NCBI RefSeq assembly: GCF_002295105.1
Contig: NZ_NSGH01000017.1
Coordinates: 1-59,562 of the forward strand
DNA length: 59,562 bases
Direction: 5' to 3'
DNA from: Salimicrobium humidisoli
Lineage (GTDB): Bacteria > Bacillota > Bacilli > Bacillales > Halobacillaceae
The notes below the pieces were generated by a model, which worked only from the letters and a program-made list of their open reading frames with translations, ran no database searches and was not told where the DNA came from. Positions 7,965 to 17,285 of the stretch are shown here, in pieces (the stretch's first letter is position 1; each line of letters begins with the position of its first letter). Made by a program: the position numbers and the translations under genes.

Positions 7965-8968
7965 TACAGGTGCAGAAAGCGGGTCTTTTGACGACAATAC
8001 AGGATGGAGGCCGCAGAGGCTATCAGAAATACGGGGCAAGTCCGGGAGGAGCGGCGGATACATTCGCTTACCGGTTGGCCAATATTGCGGTTGGAAACGA
8101 GGCCGGCGCAGCTGTACTGGAGATGACTCTTCAGGGGGACGAGTTTCTGTTTGAGGAACCGGCCGTCATATCCATCGCCGGAGCGGACATGAAACCGGAA
8201 ATAAACGGGAAACGTGTACCGATGTGGCGACCGGTATATATAGACAAAGGGGAGATCCTCAATTTTTCCAATGCTTCCAGGGGAATCCGGACGTATGTAG
8301 CGATAGCGGGAGGTTTTGTCGGCGAGGATTTTCTCGGCAGCTTCTCTACCTACCTGAGTATGAACGCCGGAGGGTATAAAGGCAGGAAACTCGGACGCGG
8401 AGACGTGCTTTCGGTAAAAAATCCTAATAATCTGAACGAAGAGGTGAAGACCTCGCTGAGTCGGTCCTCCAAAGAAAAAGGATTCACTTATCCTCCCTGG
8501 AGAGTCCCCGGACCCGGACATTTTCGGGGAGGTAGTCCCGGAGAACTGCGTGCATTTCCGGGAAGGCACTATGAATTGTTTGATTCCGGAAGTAAAGAAG
8601 CGTTTGAAACAGAAAAGTACAAAGCCGGGAGCAAGTCCGACCGGATGGGTGTGAGGCTGGACGGAGTGGCTCTGACGCTCCGGGAATCACAGGATATTCT
8701 GTCGGAACCGGTGACATACGGAACCGTTCAGGTGCCGTCGAACGGTGAACCGATCATTCTGCTGGCCGATCGGCAGACGACGGGCGGCTATCCGAAAATA
8801 GCCCAGATCATCAGTGTGGACTGTGCGAAGGCAGCACAGCTGCGTCCGGGAGAGGCTATCGGTTTCCGTATGGTCACTCACCCGGAGGCCGAGCAACTGT
8901 TATTGACTGTCGAAGACCGGCTGGCCCGGTGTGAACAATCCGTCAAACGAAAAATAATGGAGGGATAA
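7961..8968 (+). CDS. pxpC: 5-oxoprolinase subunit PxpC (KipA-like)
   Basis: 335 residues of the allophanate hydrolase subunit 2 (biotin-dependent carboxylase-like) family. Opening KAGLLTTIQDGGRRGYQKYG, then ISIAGADMKPEINGK, a long middle part with SKSDRMGVRLDG, and the C-terminal ILLADRQTTGGYPKIAQI are the family blocks. PxpC works with PxpB to phosphorylate and open 5-oxoproline. The ATG overlaps the pxpB stop, and pxpA follows after four bases, so the three subunits are made together. Confidence 0.93.
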   Translation: MIQVQKAGLLTTIQDGGRRGYQKYGASPGGAADTFAYRLANIAVGNEAGAAVLEMTLQGDEFLFEEPAVISIAGADMKPEINGKRVPMWRPVYIDKGEILNFSNASRGIRTYVAIAGGFVGEDFLGSFSTYLSMNAGGYKGRKLGRGDVLSVKNPNNLNEEVKTSLSRSSKEKGFTYPPWRVPGPGHFRGGSPGELRAFPGRHYELFDSGSKEAFETEKYKAGSKSDRMGVRLDGVALTLRESQDILSEPVTYGTVQVPSNGEPIILLADRQTTGGYPKIAQIISVDCAKAAQLRPGEAIGFRMVTHPEAEQLLLTVEDRLARCEQSVKRKIMEG

Positions 8969-8972
8969 CAGA

Positions 8973-9728
8973 ATGGCTATCGATTTGAATTGCGATATGG
9001 GTGAAGGATTCGGAGTGTACAATAAAGGGAGAGACCGGGAAGTGCTGGATCACGTGACCTCTGCCAACATAGCCTGCGGGTTCCACGCCGGAGATTCCCG
9101 TTTAATGAAAGAAACGGTACGTATGGCTGCAGAAAAAAATGTGGCTGTCGGAGCCCACCCGGGACTTCCGGACCTGGCCGGGTTTGGAAGAAGGAAGATG
9201 GATATAACTCCCGAGGACGCTTATGATTTTGTGTTGTACCAGACGGGGGCACTGCAGGCATTCGCAGAAGCGGAAGGCACTCGTCTTCAGCACGTGAAGC
9301 CTCACGGGGCTCTTTATAACACGGCTGCCAAAGACGCGGAACTGGCACAGGCGATAGCGGAAGCTGTAAGGGACGCCGGCGGCATGATGCTTTACGGTCT
9401 TGCCGGGAGCGAGCTGCTAAAAGCCGGGAAGAACGCCGGCCTTCCCGTAGTGAGTGAAGTATTTGCGGATCGTCTGTATCAGTCTGACGGCACCCTTACC
9501 CCAAGAAAAGAGAAGGGCGCAGTGATTACGGATAGAGATCAGGCTTTAGAGCAGGTCCGTGATATGGTGCTTCATCAAAGGGTGAGAACCGGGGAAGGAA
9601 CGACGATCGACATACAGGCGGATTCTGTATGTGTGCACGGCGACAACAGCGAAGCGGTGGATTTCACCCGCTTCATCCGGAAATTTCTGGAGGAGAACGA
9701 CATAAGTATGAAAGCTCCCGGCGTGTAA
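8973..9728 (+). CDS. pxpA: 5-oxoprolinase subunit PxpA (LamB/YcsF family)
   Basis: 251 residues beginning with the hallmark DLNCDMGEGFG, then SANIACGFHAGD, VGAHPGLPDLAGFGRR, VKPHGALYN and EVFADRLYQSDGTL. The Asp/His-rich motifs line a metal-type TIM-barrel-like active site. PxpA is the core subunit of the ATP-dependent 5-oxoprolinase that returns pyroglutamate, formed non-enzymatically from glutamine and glutamate, to glutamate. Last gene of the operon; a GC-rich hairpin follows. In a halophile that accumulates glutamate or glutamine this repair activity would be valuable (inference). Confidence 0.94.
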   Translation: MAIDLNCDMGEGFGVYNKGRDREVLDHVTSANIACGFHAGDSRLMKETVRMAAEKNVAVGAHPGLPDLAGFGRRKMDITPEDAYDFVLYQTGALQAFAEAEGTRLQHVKPHGALYNTAAKDAELAQAIAEAVRDAGGMMLYGLAGSELLKAGKNAGLPVVSEVFADRLYQSDGTLTPRKEKGAVITDRDQALEQVRDMVLHQRVRTGEGTTIDIQADSVCVHGDNSEAVDFTRFIRKFLEENDISMKAPGV

Positions 9729-9739
9729 TGGGGGGAGGA

Positions 9740-9775
9740 CCGGCCGTTTATTTTAAACAGTGAACGGCCGGCCTT
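9740..9775 (+). terminator. Hairpin behind pxpA
   Basis: CCGGCCGTT (9740-9748) pairs with AACGGCCGG (9763-9771). The T-run is weak (CCTTTAG), so termination may be partial. Confidence 0.5.
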
Positions 9776-9817
9776 TAGCTAAAAGCAAAAGTACAATTAG
9801 TGTAAGAGGAGAGAACG

Positions 9818-10396
9818 ATGGAATACATAAAAGTATTTACGGAAGATTATGAATACAAAGGAATAATGGAGAGGGAAAAGGCTCACGTTTCCGGAGAGTG
9901 GCATGAAGTGTTTCACTGCTGGCTTCTAAGTTACTGCGGAAGTGATGTCTTTGTGTACGTTCAATGGAGAAGTACGTCCAAAAAAGATTACCCCGGTCTT
10001 TATGACATCACGGCAGCGGGACATCTGGAAGCGGAAGAGTCCGTGGCGGACGGGGTAAGGGAAGTGAAGGAGGAAATCGGCCTTGATATCCCTTATGAAA
10101 ACATGGATAAAATAGCGGTACTCGATACGTGGATAGGAATCGACCGGGAATTCGCTCATGAACATGTTTACGTCTGCAGTCATTCCCTTTCCCAGTTTTC
10201 CCTGCAGAAAGAGGAAGTAGAAGAAATGGACCGGATACGCTGGGAGGACTTCAAAGCCCTGTTTCAGGGAAAGAAAGATGAAGTGAATTCGGCGAGAGGA
10301 CGGATATTGAAAGAAGACGACTTTGTCCCCCACGGCAACTCCTATTACCCGAGACTCATTCACGCCGTCGAAAAATTTCTGGAAACGGAAGGATGA
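9818..10396 (+). CDS. NUDIX hydrolase
   Basis: 192 residues. The NUDIX box is complete: AAGHLEAEESVADGVREVKE followed by EIGL (about residues 66-90), matching G-x5-E-x7-REuxEExGu. The N-terminal sequence (EWHEVFHCWLLS..., YVQWRS) and WIGIDREFAHEHVYVC resemble the IPP-isomerase-like/YfcD-type NUDIX proteins that act on unidentified nucleotide or isoprenoid diphosphates. AGAGGAGAG precedes the ATG. Monocistronic, with a terminator behind. Confidence 0.88.
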   Translation: MEYIKVFTEDYEYKGIMEREKAHVSGEWHEVFHCWLLSYCGSDVFVYVQWRSTSKKDYPGLYDITAAGHLEAEESVADGVREVKEEIGLDIPYENMDKIAVLDTWIGIDREFAHEHVYVCSHSLSQFSLQKEEVEEMDRIRWEDFKALFQGKKDEVNSARGRILKEDDFVPHGNSYYPRLIHAVEKFLETEG

Positions 10397-10408
10397 AAGA
10401 TATGTACA

Positions 10409-10446
10409 GTGTGCCGCCCGTGAATGAGGGAGCACACCCATTTTTT
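10409..10446 (+). terminator. Terminator behind the NUDIX gene
   Basis: GTGTGC (10409-10414) / GCACAC (10432-10437) with an inner GCCC/GGG pairing, followed by CCATTTTTT. Confidence 0.65.
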
Positions 10447-11611
10447 ATCGCGGAATTTTTAGTACCTGTCCCGGATAAATGATATACGGCGAAGAGATGG
10501 AGTTGGTGGCGGCAAGAGCGGAAACGGTGACGCGGTTGTTCAGGGCGATCCGGTACATGGTGTCCCCTGACTTGACTGTATGCGTTTTGGTTACTTGAGC
10601 GGTACCCGGGATTTTCAGTACCTGACCGGTGCGGATATAAGCCGGGTTGGAGATGTTGTTATGGGAAGCAAGGTTTGACACCGACACGTTATATCTTCTC
10701 GCGATACTGTAGAGCGTGTCGCCGCGTTTTATCGTATAGGAAGTCTGCGAGGCGGGAGGGTCCACAGTTCCATTTCCGGAACCGGAGAGATGCAGAACCT
10801 GACCGATACGAAGCATACGTGCATCCGAAATGTTATTGTTTTTCATCAGAGCATCTACAGTAGTTCCGTATCTTCTGGCCAGAGAGTAGAGCGTGTCTCC
10901 TGGCTGCACGCGGTGGGTGGAAGCTGTCGTCGTGCCGAGCAGTTGCGAGACCGTCGTGAAACTGTACCCCTTCTGCTTTAAAGCAGGGATGGCACGGGAG
11001 ATGGCTTTCGTCGTTCCGGAAGCCCCGGCACCCGTATGCATCAGAATAATGGATCCGGGCTGGACATTCGACATAATACGGTCGTACACCCGGGAAGAAG
11101 AGTAGCCTTTCCAGTCCAGGGTGTCGATGTCCCAGTGGATAGTATGGGTGTACCCGGCATTGCCGACAGTGTTCAGAACCCGGCTGTTAACGGCTCCGAA
11201 CGGGGCCCGGAAAATAGGGGAAAGAGACTGGCCGGTAATGGATTTGATCGTGCTTTCCGTACGGGAAAGTTCATTTCTCATCTGGGAAGAAGAAATAGTA
11301 GTGAAGTCGGGATGGGAATAGGAATGGTTGCCGATTTCATGACCGGCACGCGTGATACTCCGTATAGAGGAGGGATGTTTTTTCGCTCCGGAACCGGTTA
11401 AAAAGAAGGTAGCAGTGACGTTTTCCCTGTCCAGAACATTGAGGATGGAAGAGATGTTGGTGCCGTCCGAACCGTCGTCGAAAGTAAGAGCTACAGTTTT
11501 CGAGGAAGTGTTCCCTTTCATAGTGAACACGGAACTTGCAGCAGAGGCCGTGGAGAAAGAACCGAAAACGAGCAGCACAGTCATGAAGAACATGGTCACT
11601 ATCCGGCTCAT
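10445..11611 (-). CDS. Secreted polysaccharide deacetylase with three LysM repeats
   Basis: 388 residues. An N-terminal signal peptide ([15 protein letters not shown], cut near ASA) is followed by a NodB deacetylase domain: [10 protein letters not shown] (metal Asp pair), [13 protein letters not shown] (metal histidines), RAPFGAVN and ILMHTG. Three LysM peptidoglycan-binding repeats follow, each opening with [34 protein letters not shown] or [16 protein letters not shown]. The enzyme should remove acetyl groups from cell wall glycan. The order, catalytic domain first and LysM last, is common in Bacillaceae. GAGGTG supports the start at 11611; a TATAAT lies at 11643-11648 on this strand. Confidence 0.92.
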   Translation of the reverse strand: MSRIVTMFFMTVLLVFGSFSTASAASSVFTMKGNTSSKTVALTFDDGSDGTNISSILNVLDRENVTATFFLTGSGAKKHPSSIRSITRAGHEIGNHSYSHPDFTTISSSQMRNELSRTESTIKSITGQSLSPIFRAPFGAVNSRVLNTVGNAGYTHTIHWDIDTLDWKGYSSSRVYDRIMSNVQPGSIILMHTGAGASGTTKAISRAIPALKQKGYSFTTVSQLLGTTTASTHRVQPGDTLYSLARRYGTTVDALMKNNNISDARMLRIGQVLHLSGSGNGTVDPPASQTSYTIKRGDTLYSIARRYNVSVSNLASHNNISNPAYIRTGQVLKIPGTAQVTKTHTVKSGDTMYRIALNNRVTVSALAATNSISSPYIIYPGQVLKIPR

Positions 11612-11736
11612 TACAGTCACCTCACTATAGTTTTGTACTTCCATTATACTCTCTTTCGCAGAAGATTTCCTGTTCAAAGTACCGGTAATGTTTTACTTAA
11701 AAGTAAAAAAAAGAACAAAAAGAGGCAACTTTCTGA

Positions 11737-11763
11737 TATAATCGTCAAATGATAACGCATACA
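11737..11763 (+). promoter_or_regulatory. -10 element with a cre box for the SLC13-type carrier
   Basis: TATAAT (11737-11742) is followed by ATGATAACGCATACA (11749-11763), one mismatch from the CcpA consensus WTGNAANCGNWNNCW. Placed just downstream of the start point it would act as a roadblock. No good -35 is visible. Confidence 0.5.
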
Positions 11764-11785
11764 TAAAGGAACAGGAGGCCAATAT

Positions 11786-13441
11786 ATGATATCAGCAACA
11801 TGGAACTGGCTGTGGGAAAAGCACGACCAGGCCAAGGAGCTTCTGAATTTTTTCGTTAAGCCGAATAACAGTGGCACGTCCACCGGAAAAGCGACCGATT
11901 CGGAACGGAGTGTCCGACCGGATGACGATAACGGAGGGCCGAGCTATTCGAAGGTGCAGTGGATCGGTCTGATCACCGGCCCGCTTCTGTTCGTACTTAC
12001 GCTTTTGTTTTTCCAGCCTGAAGGGATGTCGGATGACGCCCAGGCCGTACTCGCAAGTACGCTATGGGTAGCGAGCTGGTGGATGACAGAGGCGGCTCCC
12101 ATACCGCTTACTTCCCTCCTGCCGATCATTCTGTTTCCGCTTACCGGGGGTCTCGGGATGGACGAGACGGCGTCTTCGTACGGAGACGATACAATCTTTC
12201 TATTCATGGGAGGCTTTATGATCGCGCTCGCCATGGAAAAATGGAACTTGCACAAACGGATCGCTCTAAGCATTATTCTCGTAATAGGGACGAATACGGA
12301 GCGGATTATACTCGGGTTCATGGTGGCGACAGGTTTTCTGTCCATGTGGATCTCCAATACGGCGACCGCCATGATGATGGTACCGATCGGTCTCGCTATC
12401 ATCTACCAGGTTTCGGAACAGCTGAAGGACGATGATTCCATCGATACGTCGAAGGAGAACTTCGGATTCGGAAAAGCACTCATGCTCGGTATTGCCTACT
12501 CCGCTTCGATCGGGGGAGTGAGTACTCTCATCGGGACGCCTCCGAACACCGCTTTCGCTGCTATTGCGGGCGATTTATACGGTGTGGAAATCTCCTTCGC
12601 ACGTTGGATGCTGTTCGGTGTGCCGGTAGCATGGGCTTTCCTTTTCATTGCATGGTTTTACCTGATTAAAGTAGCCTACCCGCTGAAGCTGAAAACATTA
12701 CCGGGAGGCCGGGACGTCATTAAGAAAGAGAAAGATGCGATAGGAAGAGCGGGCTTTGAGGAGAAAGTGATCCTCGTCGTATTCGTACTGGCTGCTTTCT
12801 CCTGGATTACCCGTTCCTTCCTGCTGCAGGAGTTCGTGAACGAAAACATAAATGATGCCGTCATCGCCCTTACTGCTTCCGTCATTCTGTTCATCATTCC
12901 TGCGAAGAACGAAAAGGGAGGACGGATTCTGGACTGGGATACCGCGGTGAAATTGCCGTGGGGCATTCTGCTTCTGTTCGGCGGTGGACTGGCTATCGCC
13001 GGCGGATTCAGTGCATCGGGCCTCTCCGAGTGGCTCGGGAATCAGCTTACTATACTCGAAGGCGTCAATCTGTTCGTCGTCCTGCTTGCCGTGACGGTGA
13101 TGGTGATCTTCCTTACCGAAATCACTTCGAATACGGCGACGGCGAATATGATGTATCCGATTATGGCGTCACTCGCGGTAGCTCTCGGGGTGCATCCTTA
13201 TGCTGTTATGATCGCTGCCGGCGTAGCTTCCTCTTCGGCATTTATGCTGCCGGTGGCTACTCCTCCGAACGCCGTCGTATTCGGTTCCGGATATCTGCGC
13301 ATACCGGACATGGCCAAAGCCGGTATCGCTTTGAACTTTGTAGGGGTCATTATCGTAACCCTCGCCGTTTATTTCTGGCTTCCAGTGGCATGGGGCATCG
13401 ATCTCACCGAAGTGCCGCAAATGCTCAAGAACCCGAATTAA
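11786..13441 (+). CDS. SLC13/DASS sodium:dicarboxylate symporter
   Basis: 551 residues. After a hydrophilic, low-complexity N-terminal segment of about 55 residues come 11-12 membrane spans. The two inverted repeats carry the cation/carboxylate SNT motifs: MWISNTATAMMM and EITSNTATANMM, plus LIGTPPNTAF and PVATPPNAVVF. These are DASS signatures, as in S. aureus SdcS, which imports succinate, fumarate and malate with sodium. GGAGG precedes the ATG. The cre box suggests repression by preferred sugars, which fits a TCA acid importer. Confidence 0.92.
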   Translation: MISATWNWLWEKHDQAKELLNFFVKPNNSGTSTGKATDSERSVRPDDDNGGPSYSKVQWIGLITGPLLFVLTLLFFQPEGMSDDAQAVLASTLWVASWWMTEAAPIPLTSLLPIILFPLTGGLGMDETASSYGDDTIFLFMGGFMIALAMEKWNLHKRIALSIILVIGTNTERIILGFMVATGFLSMWISNTATAMMMVPIGLAIIYQVSEQLKDDDSIDTSKENFGFGKALMLGIAYSASIGGVSTLIGTPPNTAFAAIAGDLYGVEISFARWMLFGVPVAWAFLFIAWFYLIKVAYPLKLKTLPGGRDVIKKEKDAIGRAGFEEKVILVVFVLAAFSWITRSFLLQEFVNENINDAVIALTASVILFIIPAKNEKGGRILDWDTAVKLPWGILLLFGGGLAIAGGFSASGLSEWLGNQLTILEGVNLFVVLLAVTVMVIFLTEITSNTATANMMYPIMASLAVALGVHPYAVMIAAGVASSSAFMLPVATPPNAVVFGSGYLRIPDMAKAGIALNFVGVIIVTLAVYFWLPVAWGIDLTEVPQMLKNPN

Positions 13442-13453
13442 GTAACGATGTAA

Positions 13454-13498
13454 AAAAAGAAGAAGCATGGAGTTTCCGGCTCCATGCTTCTTCTTTTT
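13454..13498. terminator. Bidirectional terminator
   Basis: AAAAAGAAGAAGCATGGAG pairs with CTCCATGCTTCTTCTTTTT around a TTTCCGG loop, between convergent genes. Confidence 0.88.
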
Positions 13499-13507
13499 GT
13501 TATATTA

Positions 13508-14704
13508 TTAATTCCCGGTCTTTACCGTGCTTCGTACGATAACGATGTAGATAAGCGGAAGGAGAGCGAGAAAAATCATCAGTCCCGGCCACCCCTGCGA
13601 ATTGTAAAGGGGGCCGAGCATTGAACTTCCGGTCACTACGCCTATATAGTAAGAAACCAGATAAAGGCTGGAGGCGCTGCCTTTGTGATGCGTGACTAGA
13701 TCTCCGATGGAGGAGGCGGTCAGGGAGTGCGCGGTGAAGAACCCGAGACAGAGAAGAGCGAGACCTATAGAAATGATCCATACAGCATCAAAAAGCATAA
13801 GGAAAATACCGATACACAGTACGAAGATGCCGGTGAGCCGAACGCTGCTCAGAGGAAAGTGTCCGGCCAGCCATCCAGCGAGAGGCGAGCCGACAACACC
13901 GAGACCGTAAGCGAAATAGAAAAGGGAAATAGTTGCAAGCGACAGGAAAAACGGGGCTTCCTGCAGATGGAACGGTAAATAAGTCCACACCCCGGTGAAG
14001 CTCGTTTGAAAAATGATTCCTAGACCAAAAATAAGAAGCAGCCGCGGGTTTCTGAGGTGATAAGAGAAACCGTGTAGATCGTGACGGAAAGAAAGCTCGC
14101 TTGATTCAAAGAAACGGGAGGCGGGGAGAAGACGGAGCATCAGCAGAAACATAACCGTGCCGAGGCCTCCGAGCATATAAAAATACGTGTGCCAGGAAAA
14201 GAAATCGGTCATCGTTCCTGCCATTACCCGTCCGGCCATCCCTCCGAGGGCGTTGCTCGATATGTAAAGAGCGGTGGCTACGTGAACACTTCCTCTATCG
14301 ATTTCTTCGTGCAGATAGGCAAGAGCGGCGGCCGGGAGTCCTGCGAGTGCCACCCCCTGAATAAACCGGAGACAGAGGAGCAGAAAAAATGAATCTGTCC
14401 ATGGAATAATCAGAAAAGGAATAGTGGCACCGGCAACGGAGGCTTTTATGAACGACGTCCGCCCGTGCCGGTCCGAGAAGAAACCGAGAACGATCAGTCC
14501 TGCAATAAGCCCTGTGATTGTCAGGGAAAGAGACAGACTGGCTGCCGAGATGCTTATATTGAATTCTTTTACATAGACGGGAAACAGTGGCTGGACGGCA
14601 TACATACTTGCAAAAATAAAAAAAGACGCAAGAGTGAGGCTCAGTGTTATCTGCCAGAAACTCCTGTCCTTCGGTGTATAGGGTTGCTGCAGAGCCAACG
14701 TCAT
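13508..14704 (-). CDS. MFS transporter (YnfM/arabinose-efflux-like)
   Basis: About 398 residues and 12 spans. GFFSDRHGRTSFIKASV between spans 2 and 3 is the MFS motif A; PVYVKEFNISISAASLSLSL and FRHDLHGFSYHLRNPRLLL (the central cytosolic loop) are similar to YnfM-type exporters. Substrate unknown. The chosen ATG at 14704 follows AAGGGAGGG but with very short spacing; an in-frame ATG at 14761, inside the upstream gene, is an alternative. Lies 13 bases behind the CynX-like gene and is probably co-transcribed with it. Confidence 0.85.
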   Translation of the reverse strand: MTLALQQPYTPKDRSFWQITLSLTLASFFIFASMYAVQPLFPVYVKEFNISISAASLSLSLTITGLIAGLIVLGFFSDRHGRTSFIKASVAGATIPFLIIPWTDSFFLLLCLRFIQGVALAGLPAAALAYLHEEIDRGSVHVATALYISSNALGGMAGRVMAGTMTDFFSWHTYFYMLGGLGTVMFLLMLRLLPASRFFESSELSFRHDLHGFSYHLRNPRLLLIFGLGIIFQTSFTGVWTYLPFHLQEAPFFLSLATISLFYFAYGLGVVGSPLAGWLAGHFPLSSVRLTGIFVLCIGIFLMLFDAVWIISIGLALLCLGFFTAHSLTASSIGDLVTHHKGSASSLYLVSYYIGVVTGSSMLGPLYNSQGWPGLMIFLALLPLIYIVIVRSTVKTGN

Positions 14705-14717
14705 CCCTCCCTTCTTA

Positions 14718-15905
14718 TTAAGATTCTTCGACGTATCGGTTTCTTCCCGCTTCCATACCAAAAAGAATGACTCCTGCAGAAACGAGCAGAAGTGTGAGTA
14801 CAGGCAGCGTCCAGCTGCTGCTCAGATCATAGAGAAGACCGATGAGCATCGGTCCGACTGCAGCCAGCGAATAACCGAAAGCCTGCGCCATGCCGGACAG
14901 CGCTGCAGCCTGACGGGCCGACTTCGTTCTCATTCCAAGAAAAGCGAGAGCGAGAGCAAAATTGCCGCTCAAGGCGATACCGATGCATATAATACTCACC
15001 ATTAGCAGAGCGAAAGAGTTGCCGATCCACAAAATAAAATAACCGGCGAGAGAAAAAGTGCCGAGAATAAGCACCATTTTCCGCTGGTCGTTGAACTTTT
15101 CGGCTATAACCGGAACGATAAAGCTTGCAGGGAGACCGATGAAAAGGGCGGCGGAAGTCATCCAGCCTGCAGTTGCTATGCTGACACCCCCGGCATTCAG
15201 AATTTCGGGAAGCCAGGCTACCGTGACGTAGAAGAGAAACGACTGCAGCCCCATGAACGATGCGATTTTCCATGCCAGCGGGGACGTCCACACGTTGGTC
15301 TGCTCGAGTTCAAAATACTCCCCGTTACGTGGGGTGTTACGTTCTTTCACAATCAGATAAGTCCATAGGACCATTGCCAGAAAAGCGGGTACGGCCCAGA
15401 TCGCCAGTGCATTCGTCCACCCCCACCCGAGTCCTGTAGCTACGGGAATGCTTACACCTGAAGCCACCGAGGCGAATACTCCCATCGTTGTAACGTAGAC
15501 GCCGGTCATGAGAGCGACTCTGTCGGGAAATTTTTCTTTCACTATTCCCGGAAGTAGAACGTTACAGACGGCGATGCCGATACCTGCAAGCAGAGTACCT
15601 GCGAACAAAACAGCCGTATTCGGTATCAACCGTACAACTACCCCTGTAAATATCAGGAATGTTCCGGCGACCAGCACGATTTCATTTGTGAATCTGGCGC
15701 TGATTCTCGGGGTGACCGGAGAGGTGAAAGCGAAAGCGATAAGAGGTAGTGTCGTCAAAAGGCCAGCGCTCCAGTTGGCAAGATTCAGATCTTCCCTGAT
15801 AAGACCGATCACGGGACCGACTGAAGTGATGGCCGGTCGCAGGTTAAACGACACGAGTACAATACCGAAGATGAGCAGGGCAGTGAAAAAATTTCGGTTG
15901 TTCAT
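14718..15905 (-). CDS. CynX/NimT-family MFS transporter
   Basis: 395 residues, 12 spans. FNLRPAITSVGPVIGLI near the N-terminus and SPVTPRISARF match the CynX/NimT (cyanate, 2-nitroimidazole) subfamily. The start at 15905 has AAGGA seven bases upstream. The genuine substrate is unknown in most species; cynS or other cyanate genes are absent here. Second of three consecutive MFS genes on this strand. Confidence 0.87.
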   Translation of the reverse strand: MNNRNFFTALLIFGIVLVSFNLRPAITSVGPVIGLIREDLNLANWSAGLLTTLPLIAFAFTSPVTPRISARFTNEIVLVAGTFLIFTGVVVRLIPNTAVLFAGTLLAGIGIAVCNVLLPGIVKEKFPDRVALMTGVYVTTMGVFASVASGVSIPVATGLGWGWTNALAIWAVPAFLAMVLWTYLIVKERNTPRNGEYFELEQTNVWTSPLAWKIASFMGLQSFLFYVTVAWLPEILNAGGVSIATAGWMTSAALFIGLPASFIVPVIAEKFNDQRKMVLILGTFSLAGYFILWIGNSFALLMVSIICIGIALSGNFALALAFLGMRTKSARQAAALSGMAQAFGYSLAAVGPMLIGLLYDLSSSWTLPVLTLLLVSAGVILFGMEAGRNRYVEES

Positions 15906-15986
15906 TATGTATCCTTCTTTCCATTGATTTACTTTTACTACTATAGCATGAGAGCCATCCCGTTGCCTATCGGGACAGCCCTCCAT

Positions 15987-17162
15987 TTACTGTTCAGCAT
16001 ATTGTTTTTTTAGGGAAGGAATGTGCCACCCATAAAGAATAGCCAGCATAATAAGAATGATAAGAAACCCGGTGTGGAAAGACCACACCTCGATGACCCA
16101 TCCGAAGAGAGGGAACGCGAGCATCGTCACGAAACTCTCAACAACGCTAATTATCGAAAAAAAGGTAGCCCGCACGGAACTTTCCAATCTGTTTTGCACA
16201 GCGTTCGAAAAAATCGGTTCGTACAACGTGAGCAACTGGCAAAGGATGAGAAAGGAAAGGACTGTTCCCCAGACAGGGCTCCAAATGAACAGGATGAAAA
16301 ATAGCAGGAACAGCAGATAGCCATAATTCGTAACGGAGAAAAAGGACCATTTCTCTTCCAGCTTATAAGCGATCTTCGCCATCCAAGCACCGATCAGTCC
16401 TTCCCCGGTGAAAATGACCCCGATCCAAAATGTGCTGAGGCCAAGACGCACGAAATATTCCTGACCGTAGAATACGAGAATGACAAGGACCGTTCCGAGG
16501 CTGATAAAGAAAAGGATAGGAATGTGGATTCCTGGATGTCCTTTCCACACATGCGCACCAGTCTTGATCTGTGACGCCCACTGTTTTCTTACAGATTGCT
16601 TTTCAAGTTTCTCTCTCGGTGGTTCGTGTAACAAATAAATAGGAACAAGCGCCAGCACGTGAGAAAGAATCACACCTGCATAGACATAAGAAAAATCGAT
16701 GTCCGCCAGCCAGCCTCCTAACAGCTTGGCCAGGCTAAGAGAGATGAGTGACAGTGCGATCATGTTCCCGAAGGTACTTGTATATTTTTTTTCCTGCCCA
16801 TATTCTTTAAGAGTGTCGTAGGCAAGTGCTTCTTCAGCCCCTGATTGAAAGGTAACCGACACCCCCAGTGTGACGAGTGCCACCCCGAACAGAGAGAAAG
16901 AATCGCCGATAAGCATGAATGTGCCATACCCGATGCTCATCAGATTTCCAATCAGCAGGCTCACTTTCCTCCCATAAAGATCCGCAATGATTCCGGTGGG
17001 AACTTCCAAAAGGACTACAGACAAATGCATCAGTGCTTCGACGATACCGATCTCTGTCATACTGAGGCCCTGTTCATTCAGATAGATGACCCATAGGGCC
17101 CGGTCGAAAAACAGTTGGGCGAGAAAGATATATAAATAGATGAATCTTACGTTCCGTTTCAC
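15987..17162 (-). CDS. MFS efflux transporter under a leader-peptide attenuator
   Basis: 391 residues, 12 spans. VIYLNEQGLSMTEIGIVEA, LEVPTGIIADLYGRKVSLL (motif A) and FQSGAEEALAYDTL place it in the MFS clade that includes many drug exporters of Firmicutes. The start is GTG at 17162, eight bases behind AGGAGG. Upstream lie a 46-codon leader frame, a terminator and a long-range pairing (see these entries), the architecture of antibiotic-inducible resistance genes. I infer an exporter of a ribosome-targeting compound; the substrate is not visible. Confidence 0.87.
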   Translation of the reverse strand: MKRNVRFIYLYIFLAQLFFDRALWVIYLNEQGLSMTEIGIVEALMHLSVVLLEVPTGIIADLYGRKVSLLIGNLMSIGYGTFMLIGDSFSLFGVALVTLGVSVTFQSGAEEALAYDTLKEYGQEKKYTSTFGNMIALSLISLSLAKLLGGWLADIDFSYVYAGVILSHVLALVPIYLLHEPPREKLEKQSVRKQWASQIKTGAHVWKGHPGIHIPILFFISLGTVLVILVFYGQEYFVRLGLSTFWIGVIFTGEGLIGAWMAKIAYKLEEKWSFFSVTNYGYLLFLLFFILFIWSPVWGTVLSFLILCQLLTLYEPIFSNAVQNRLESSVRATFFSIISVVESFVTMLAFPLFGWVIEVWSFHTGFLIILIMLAILYGWHIPSLKKQYAEQ

Positions 17163-17183
17163 TTAGTATTCCTCCTGAAGACC

Positions 17184-17265
17184 AGTCCCATATCCAGAGC
17201 GGGAAGCTCTATGTTTTGAACAAAAAAATCCCCGCAGGTAAAAACCTCACCTACGGGAATCATAT
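17184..17265 (-). promoter_or_regulatory. Attenuator region upstream of the MFS gene (terminator plus competing stem)
   Basis: On the minus strand CCCGTAGGT pairs with ACCTGCGGG and is followed by GATTTTTTT (plus-strand 17222-17256), a clear intrinsic terminator between the leader frame and the MFS gene. GTCCCATAT just before it is the exact complement of ATATGGGAC just after it, close to the MFS ribosome site, so a second pairing can enclose or compete with the terminator. Confidence 0.65.
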
Positions 17266-17285
17266 GGGACGCGGTAAGAATTTTT

